A stretch of 64,000 bases of DNA from Petrolisthes cinctipes (lineage: Eukaryota > Arthropoda > Malacostraca > Decapoda > Porcellanidae): contig JAWQEG010001320.1 in the NCBI GenBank assembly GCA_033782935.1, positions 1 to 64,000 of the forward strand, written 5' to 3'. How positions within the stretch are numbered: position 1 is the first letter of the stretch; each line of letters starts with the position of its first letter. Both the position numbers and the translations under genes were made by a program. Shown here piece by piece: positions 38,001 to 47,000 of the stretch. The notes beneath the pieces are model-generated. The model was not told the DNA's origin. It worked only from the letters and a program-made list of their open reading frames with translations, and made no database searches.

Positions 38001-41000
38001 AGACAGTGCCACCAAACTTGTTACTTATAGGAGGGAGTTAAATCCTCTAGTTAGTTAGTTGTTGTAGCTTTTGCCTATCACCTCCTTCGGGGCATTAAGG
38101 CATCACTATTTTTTCCAATTAACACTAATACTGGTCTCAGTAGCGGTTCTAGTAGCAGCAGCTGTAGTGGTTGTGGTGGTGGTGATGGTGGTAGTGGTGG
38201 TCAATTATATTAGCAACATGGCGTTGATGGCGGTGGTAGTGGTGGTAGTAATGGTGTTAAGTGGGTGGTGGTGGTGGTGTTATTTTGTTGTTGTTGATGT
38301 TTGGTATTTGGAAAATGGCGTTGGTCTTATTGGTGGATTGCAGCGGTTCCACCTTTCCCTGAACTGGAAGGCGTCGGGGTCTTGGTGTTTCTTGATGTTT
38401 TGTCGGAAGAGGTCGAGGCGGGGTGAGGTAGACAGATACCACGGCACTTTGACAAACCGTACCGGGACTGGCGGCTCAGCTGTCCTACTGTCCTTACTCC
38501 CCCTCCTCCTCCTCTTCCTCTTCCAGCGTTCCCCTTCGTCCTCCAGTTCACGCTCACTTCCGGTGGTGGTGGTGGAGGCCCTTATTTCCTTGTCTTCCAC
38601 CTCCATCTCCATCTCCTGTGGTGGTGGTGACAGAGGTGGTTGGGACGGTGGTGGTGGCGTCGACGGCGGTGGTGATGGTGATGGCGCCCTCCCGCTGTTC
38701 GCCCGGTTGAGTGGGCGAGGCAGCATTAACCGGCGACGAAGGAGGGCCGGAGGTAGGGATGGTGCCGCGTCTGCTCTGCTCCTCCCCCGTGCCTTCTTGC
38801 TGCCTCGTTTCTTGGTGGTGGTGTTGGTGGTAGTGGTGGTGGGTGATTGTAGCTCAGGAGAAATGGCGATCGGTGGTAAGTCATTTCTCCTGAAGATGTC
38901 TTGGAAGATGTCGGATAGACGACCTAGTCCTTCGGCAGCTAGGGCAACAGCAGTCTTAGTGCAGACGGTGACAATGTCTGCCTGCTGCTGCCGTCGCTGC
39001 AGAGGTGGTTGGACGTCGGCCGTCCTCCTCCCAAGGGCGTGGAGTGAGCCCAGAACCTGCCCACCTTCAGGTCCGGCTACGGTGGTAGCCTCCACGCCCT
39101 TCCTCCTTTCCTCCACAGTGAAGGACACCTCCTCTCCGTCCCTCAAGGATGGTGGTGAGGTGGTGGCGGCAGAGAGAAGGATGCCCTCCCTGTGGACGAA
39201 GTAGTCCTGATTGTTGGCGGTAACAAAGCCATAGCCCTGTAGATGGTTTAACCACTTCACCCTGCCAACAAGACGGTCGGCAGGGGAAGTGGTGTTGGCA
39301 GGTAGAGGTGTTGACTGGGCCATGGCTGTGTGTGATCTCCGCTCAAACTGTTCTGTGAAAATCCTCTTTTGACTGTACATGATATATATGTGTATAAAGA
39401 ATATATTCCAGATTACTTGAGAAGATCATTTACAAAGATTCGTGTGATGAGTCACGATCTGAGAACAGAGACTGGTAGGTGAAGTCGGAAAAAGTTTGAT
39501 TGTTTGAATTTCACGAGTGTAACCCAGCTTTTTGGAGACGTTATGCACTTAAAAGAAGTGTGTAATTATGTTCACCATGTGTTGAAAATATATAAATAAA
39601 GAAAATTATAGACTTATTGGGTTTTCGAGGAAATATATCAAATGTTTCGTATGTGTTATTTGTGATTTGGTGTATTATGTGTTACGTTTACCTTGAATGC
39701 ATTGAATAAGAATGTTGTATATATTTTAAGATATAATTATTTGAATTTGTTGCGATTATAATTAATTAGTGTATTATGTGGTTAAGCCTATGTATTGTGT
39801 TATGTTGTTGTATATAGTTGAAGATATCATCATTTGTATTTCTGGTCATTTGGCGAATGATGTATTATCAATATGTTATGCTTACCACGAATGGCTATGT
39901 ACTGGACAAAATTAGTGCATTTGTCGCGGCTTTTAGCCGCTTAAATTGTATTTATTGGTTGTGGAACCAGCACAGCTGGAATGCTATAGAATACACCCCT
40001 TCTCCAGCCCAGGCCCCGTATAGGCATAATCTGGGCTAGAAGGGTCTATTCCGTGACGATCATCAGAAGTAAATTAAAAAATTCAAATCTGGTGCTGTAC
40101 TGATAGTGGAGCCACCTAGTGGTGGCCTGTAGAGGTACTGACCCCGCTCCGCGCAGGCCGCCGCTCGTCCACTCAAATGAGAAAGAAAGTGAATGCCTGC
40201 CGCATCGGGAGGTGGGTGGGACAGTTAAAGCTGTGCTGGTTCCACAACCAATAAATACAATTTAAGCGGCTAAAAGCCACGACAAATGCACTATTATTGG
40301 TATAGTGGAACCAGCACAGCTGGAATGCTATGCATGCGATGCGGTAGGTGGGAGGTGAGGTGGAGGCAATCACGTGCTTAGTTAAGAGCGGTCGAGAGAG
40401 CGGGGAATCATATAAGGTAACAGAGCTGAGGTGAGGCCGAAGCTAAAGCAGCTTCCACACTAGCTAGGGGGATAGCTGTGGTGGAAGTGTTCTAACCGTT
40501 ATAATAAAAATATTATATACCGTAGACTATTCTGTTATAGCCCAGAATTGTTACCCGTCTAAAGTCTTTATAGTCAGACTCGAGGGGTCGGGTACAGGAG
40601 AGGGGTGCCCCCCGGGCCCCCCCCACCCCCCCCCCCCTTTTTATTAAAGTCCTCTGAGCTAGGGCTATGGCCCCGGCTCAGGTCATGCGATCCCGAGGGG
40701 ATGAAGGAGGACACAAGGATGCAGTAATCCTGTGTTTAATATATATCCAGTCACTCATCCTAGTATAGTAAGTTTCGGAGAATAATACTCAAGAATTCCA
40801 TATCAATGTAATTTATTTATCGCCAGCACCATATGTACAACATGAATGACATGGGGATGAGCATGAAACTGTACATGATGGGGGTGAAGTATGGGATGAC
40901 TAGTGACGGGAATTAAGTCGCCTGACCTTTTCCCTTCGGGCGGCCCCTCCCCCTCATGTGTCTCCCACGGGGACCCTGGGGAATGGAGGGTGGAGTTCCC

Positions 41001-44000
41001 ATAGCCACACAGGGGGTAGGGGAGAGCGAGTGGAACAGATACCTCGTCCTGAAGGAGGAAGTGGGTGTCCAGCCCCCCAAATCCCGCACACTCTCCACCG
41101 AGTGAGTCCTGAGGAAGGCGAGGGAGGCGGCCACGCCCCTAACGCTGTGAGCCCTCGGGGCGTGTCCGGGATCCCCATTCTCTATCACTCGGCAGAGAAG
41201 GCGAGCGATTGACCTAGGGAAGAGAGGGTTACCGGACCTAGAGTTGTAGAAGAGGTGGTCCGGGGAAGCCTCTCTCATCACCTCCACGTATGCGGTGAAG
41301 GCGTGGACTGGACAGAGGGGGTGGAAACTTCCGTCCCTCAGGAACGAGGGTACTGCGAGAGGGCAAATCCTGTCGTCAGCCTGCTCGTTCTTAGCTAGGA
41401 AAGCAGGAGAGGGGGAGATAGTTAAAGAAGTAAGGTTAGGGCTTACAGAAGAAAAAGCTGGGTGACGGGTAAGGGCTGCCAACTGAGAGGCCCTGTACCC
41501 TGTAGCTAAGGCGAGCAGGAAGAGAGCTTTCTGGAGGAGGTGACAAACCTCCAGAGGGACCCACTCGAAGGTCAGGTACAAAAGGACGCGGTGAAGGGAC
41601 CAGGAGGGAGTCTGGGCCCGGTGAGGTGCGGTCCCCGCCCGAATCCCCATCCTCAGGAGAGAGAGAGGCCTCTCCGAAACCTTAATGTTAAAACCTAGGA
41701 GGAGGGGATCAGACAGGGCTGCGTGATGCGCAAGCACCGTCGCCGGGGCCCTGTTGGTGGAATCGGCGAGCCACGTGAGGAATTCCAGGACCGTGTCCTC
41801 CGAGATGACCATGGAGGACTTCTTCATAAGAAGTCCTGGAATCTTTTCCAGCACGATTCGTACTGTCGCACCGACGACTGACGATGAGCCCTCAGCATCT
41901 TGCCCACTGTCTCCTTAGTGAACCTTTTGCTGAGGACTCCCCGTAGAAACTCCAAGCGTGTAGTTTCAGTGACGCTTGGAGTGGTGCAGACAGGGTGCTG
42001 GAGAGGCACGCCGATCCCAACTGAAGAGGATGAGGGCACCACCGGGACAGTTCTCCGAACCACGGCTGCGCTGGCCAGAGGGGGGCTATGAGGAGTACCC
42101 TCCCCCTGAATGTGCGCAGCTTGAGGATCGCCTTCAGGAGGACTGAAGTAGCTGGGGGTGGGAATAGGTAGAGATACCCCCACCTGTTCCAGTCCTCTGT
42201 GAAGGCGTCCGGGCCTCCCACCTCTGTCCTGGAAGAGAAGGTTAGGAACAGAGGAAGTAGGGCCGTGGATGGGGAGGCGAACAGGTCCACCTCCGGTGTC
42301 CTGTAGCGAAGGCAGAGTGACTCAAACACAAGGGGACGCAGTTGCCACTCGACTGATGTCCCCTTGAACCTGGATAGAGCGTCCGCCCAATCGTTCTCCC
42401 GCCCTGGCACATAGCGGGCCGAGAGGTGAATGTACCTCTTGGCCGCTATCGAGAAAATCTGTTCCGACAGGGACAGGAGAATTTCCGACCGTGCGGTGCC
42501 CTGATTCTGTAGGCACTGCATGGCCGCAACATTGTCCATATCGAAGCGGACGCCTATCCTGGAGAACTGTGGGTGTCTGTTGAGCCACTCCCTTGCTACC
42601 ATCAACTCCCGGGCGTTGATGTGTAGTAGCCTCTCCTCTTCCTTCCATCCCCCGCACCGTTGATGTCCCAGGCAAGACTGGTATCCCCAGCCTACGTCCG
42701 ATGCGTCTGTCGCCACCGTGATCCCCGGGGAAGGGAACACCCAGGGAACTCGCTGACGCAGGGCACCGGGACGTAGCCAGGGGCGAAGGAGACGGTGGAG
42801 AGTGTGGAACACTTGCCTGGGAAGGTCCCTGTGTGCGGGGGACAGGTGGAGGTTTACCTCCTGCGTCAGCCTCCTGTGTTTCAATCGTCCCGGGGGCATT
42901 GCAGGGGCCGCGAAATTTAGGGACCCGAGCAATGATTCCCACTGGCAGCGAGAGAAAGTACGGGAAAAATGCGCCTGGCGGACGTGGCGGAGGGTCCGGC
43001 TGGCGTTGTCTGGAGCGAGAGAGAGGGTGGCCGAAAGCGAGTCCCACTCTATTCCCAGCCAACAGAGTTTGCGAGTGGGAGTGAGAGAGGACTTGGGGAT
43101 GTTCAACAGGAACCCCATTTCCTCTAGCACCCCCCTCGCTATCCTGACGTTGTTTGCTACCTGCTCCTTGGAAGGGGCGTGAAGCAACCAATCGTCCAGG
43201 TACATGAGGGTGGGGACACCCGCCTCTGCCAGACGGGATGCCACCACCCTCACGAGCTTTGTGAAGACTCGAGGAGCTAGAGAGAGACCGAAAGGGAGCC
43301 TGGTAAACTGAAACGTCTCGGTCCCCACCTGGAAGGCCAGAAAACGGCGAAACCTGGGGTGGATTGGGACGTGCCAGTATGCATCCTTGAGATCCAGGGA
43401 TGCTAACCAGTCTCCCCTCCTTAGAACTGTGCGGACCTGGGCAACCGAAACCATCTTGAAACGTAAGGCTTTCACGAATTTGTTTAGCTTGCTCAGGTCC
43501 ATCACCAATCTCGTTTTTCCCTGGTCTTTTTTGGGGACCGTGAATAAACGAGAAAGAAAGACCCTCCCCGTCGCCCGCTCCACTACCCCTTTTTCCCGCA
43601 TTTCTAACACATGCGGGACGACCGAAAGTGACTTTGGTTGAGGCAGGAGGTAGACGTAGTGGCGGAACAGATATCCAGGGCCAAGACAGGCCCTGGCGGA
43701 TCACCCTTGCTGCCCAGCCGTGGGAGGGCCAGGCTGCTGACCACCCCGTGAGGCAGCCCAGAGTGGGACCCTCAAGTGGAGCGGTCCTTCTGGGAGGGGT
43801 GGAAGAAGGAGGTCTTGGGCCTCTGGAAGGGCTTGGAGCCCTGTCCTCTCCCTCGAAACGGCTGCTGGCCCCTCTGGGTGAACCTGTGGTGCTGTTTCGG
43901 GGGAGTGGGGTAGGTTGGCCTTGGCAGTCTCGATGGCTGGGAGGGCCTCCGAGGCTGGTAAGAAGGTCTGGGAGGCTGTGGGGCACGTGGCCTACGGACA

Positions 44001-47000
44001 AACAGATTGATTAGAAAAAGGACCCTTATCTTCCTCTAATTTTACCTCCTGTGTAAAACTAACTCAGGTAATGGGATCAACGAGAGGTACTTACTTGGAG
44101 GTAGAGGGTTTCGGGAGGGTAATCACTGCCGGGAGGGAGGAGAAGATTGCGTCTGTAGCCGCCTGGTCGAAGAGGGCAGGGGAAAGAGGGGCAGCTCGTA
44201 CCACTCCCCTCTGTGCCATCTCCGGCGCAGATTTCGCGGCTGCCTGGCGGGCCGCCAGTCTCGCCTCGGCGAAAATCCTCGCCTCCTCCCGCATGTTGTG
44301 CGTCGCCATCGCCGCGACGCCTTCCATGACGGTGGCCATGGACGAGAGTGTGTCACTGTAAGGGGTAAACAAGGAAAACCGAGCGAACCCGGGGTAGAGA
44401 CACGAGAGTAAACTGAGAGACCCTCTACCCTGTATCCCTCAAAAACACAACACAAGACGTAACTGTACTCACACTAGCTGTAACCCCGACATCTCGTGGT
44501 AGGTGTTGTGAGGGCGTTGAGGCAGTCCCGGATGAGTGCGGCCGCCGTACCTGTGGAGATGGTATGGGCCAACTCTAACCAAGCTGACGACTCTGCCTGC
44601 CTCAACTTACCGTCGGGCTCCTTCAGTTGGTAGGGGACCGGAGGCTCCTTCTCCGTCTTCCACAGGCATTCCCTCAAACCCAGCGGGGCACGGGAATGAG
44701 GGAGGACGACGGGGAAAGACGGAGGAGGTGGTTTCCTGGACACGTTGTGCTTTTGGTGGTCCAGGGACTTAAGGAGAAGGGCTGGAATGTCAAGTTCCCC
44801 TTCACCCTTATCCCCCGGGAAGTACGCGTCCGGGGAAAGGAGGACTGCCGTGTTCCCGTGGGAGCGGTCAATCCTCCAAGCCTTGGACAGCTGCAGGTTG
44901 CTATACTCCACCAAAAAGCCCATCGCGTCCAAGGTAGCCGTAGAGGATACCTTTGACGAAGTGGGTACAGGAGCTGATATGGGTCGGACCTTGTAGAAGG
45001 GTATAGCGTCGCCCTTATCATCTGCTCCCCACTTCACCAGGACATCATCCCTCCTGATCCACACGTCTGGTTGGTTGTGTCCGGAGACCAAGCCACCAGT
45101 CTGCCCTCCTCCGAAGAGTGGGTCCAGGAAGGAGGAAGGAGAGCCCAAGAGTAGGGAAGGTACCCGTCGTCCGCAGGAGGGGGCGACGGGGAAGGAGGGG
45201 AGGAGGTAGCCAACTCCTCCGCCACATCCCCAGCCGGAGACTCGAGCCCCGGAGACAAAGGAGGAACGGGAATGTCTCCAACATCCCCGGGGGGACTCGC
45301 GCCTCCGACCGGCGACGAAGCAGGGAGAGGGGCAAGGATGTGAGCAGGAACGGGTCCCGGAGCACCAGCCGGAGGCTGCACAGAGGGACCCGAAGGAGGA
45401 AGGGCAGGAAGGGTGTGTTGCATAAGGGAGTGGAAAATCCTGACAATCTTCAACGACGAAGGGCTCACCTTCCCCCGCTTACCCTTGCGGGGTTTGCGGA
45501 CGGGCGAAGGAGAGTCCCCCGACGATGACGAAGAGGATAAAGAAGACGACGACGAGGAGGAAGGAGAACGGCGACGAGCCCGGGACTTCTTGGTGTGGCG
45601 GGACCTTTTAGCCGATCGCTTGCGTCCTCTAGAGCGACCCGAGGAGCCGGCTCTAGAGGGCGACGAAGCTGGAGGTTCCCTGCTGGGCCCTTGTACCGGT
45701 GAGGTATGCTGGGTAACCAGCGCGAAGGACTCGCTCGGTTCCTGGGGTGTGAAGCCCCGGGAAGGAGTCGTAGTACCGTCAAGGGAAGGAGGCTCAATCT
45801 CTCGGGTAACAGGGGGTTCTAGCCCCTGAGACTCCGAGAGACAAGTAGAAGGATAACGGGACCTGGATAACCCCAGGTCCGTTCCCAAAATCGGGTTCGC
45901 CCACGTCAAGAAAGAACCGTCTCGCTTGTGGGCCATTCTCCTAGCCCTAGTCCAAGCCATACGAAGAGAAGCAAGGGCGGGGAGTTTGGAGCGGGCAGAA
46001 GGGGAGGTAACCAGACACAACTCAGCCCAGGGGCGGCACACACCACACGCCAAGGGGTCGTAACCCATGGGTGTGAAGCAGGGTGCGTGAGGCGAACAGT
46101 GCAGGTGGCCGTCAGGCGAGACCCGCACAGTACACCCCGAAGAAGCACATAAGGCACGAGTAGGCTGATGGAGAAAAGAGAACACACAAACATGGGTTAG
46201 CACGTGAAATCACGGGTACACTGTAAAAACACGGGAAAACACAAAAACACGGGAAAACACAAAAACACGGAGAAGGTAGCGCGGGAGAAGTAGCCCACTG
46301 CTCCCGGGGGAACCAGGAAACACAACACAACACCCCACGCGCACCCACCAGGGAAAAAAACCCGTAAACCCAAGAAAACCCAGCCCCAAAGGAGCGGGGG
46401 AAAAACCCCCCCAGTCTGCAGGACCCCGAAGGAGAGGCACAGACAGCCTGAGGGGCGAAACCCAGGATCACCAAACTGGGAAAAAACAAAAACACACTAA
46501 AAAACACGCAAGGGAGAGGAAGGGAGAACCTGGGCACAATTCTCGCTCCCCACACCCCGCGTGAACCTACACAATACTCGGGGAAGGCACAAGAGGGCTA
46601 ACAAGCCCCACACACACACCACGTGGGGAGGTAAGGGCCCCACGTGGGGAGGCAAAACCTCGCTAAAAACCCAAAAAGGCCCTGAGGAAAAACACCAAAT
46701 AAGTGTAATAGTGGCAGGAGGAAGGGTAAAAGGGGGGAGAAGGGGAGAAAACCCCGAAAAAGGAGGCCCAAATGAGCCCCCTCCACTAGGGAAGAAAAAT
46801 GAACTAGCCCCAGGAAAGGAAAAAATATTCCCACACTAACACCCTAAAACTCCCATAACACAAACACACACACACATCTGCAAAGCAGGCAAGCCACTAG
46901 AACACAAAAGAAACGATAGCAGGAACACGTGACACAATACCATAGCGTAGCAGCGAGGAGCGTAGATGTTGACAGGTACGTGTTCCGCGACTGAGTGGAC

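Noticed and set aside
38071..39204. 377-codon plus-strand frame, Val/Gly/Ser-rich
   Set aside because: Antisense to the cold-shock ORF; composition mirrors the GTGGTG-type repeats and shows no domain.
42322..43600. Long second minus frame over the DIRS polymerase
   Set aside because: From about 43,600 down it is an out-of-frame shadow of the RT/RNase H. Only its upstream portion (43,610-44,001) resembles the RT N-terminus.
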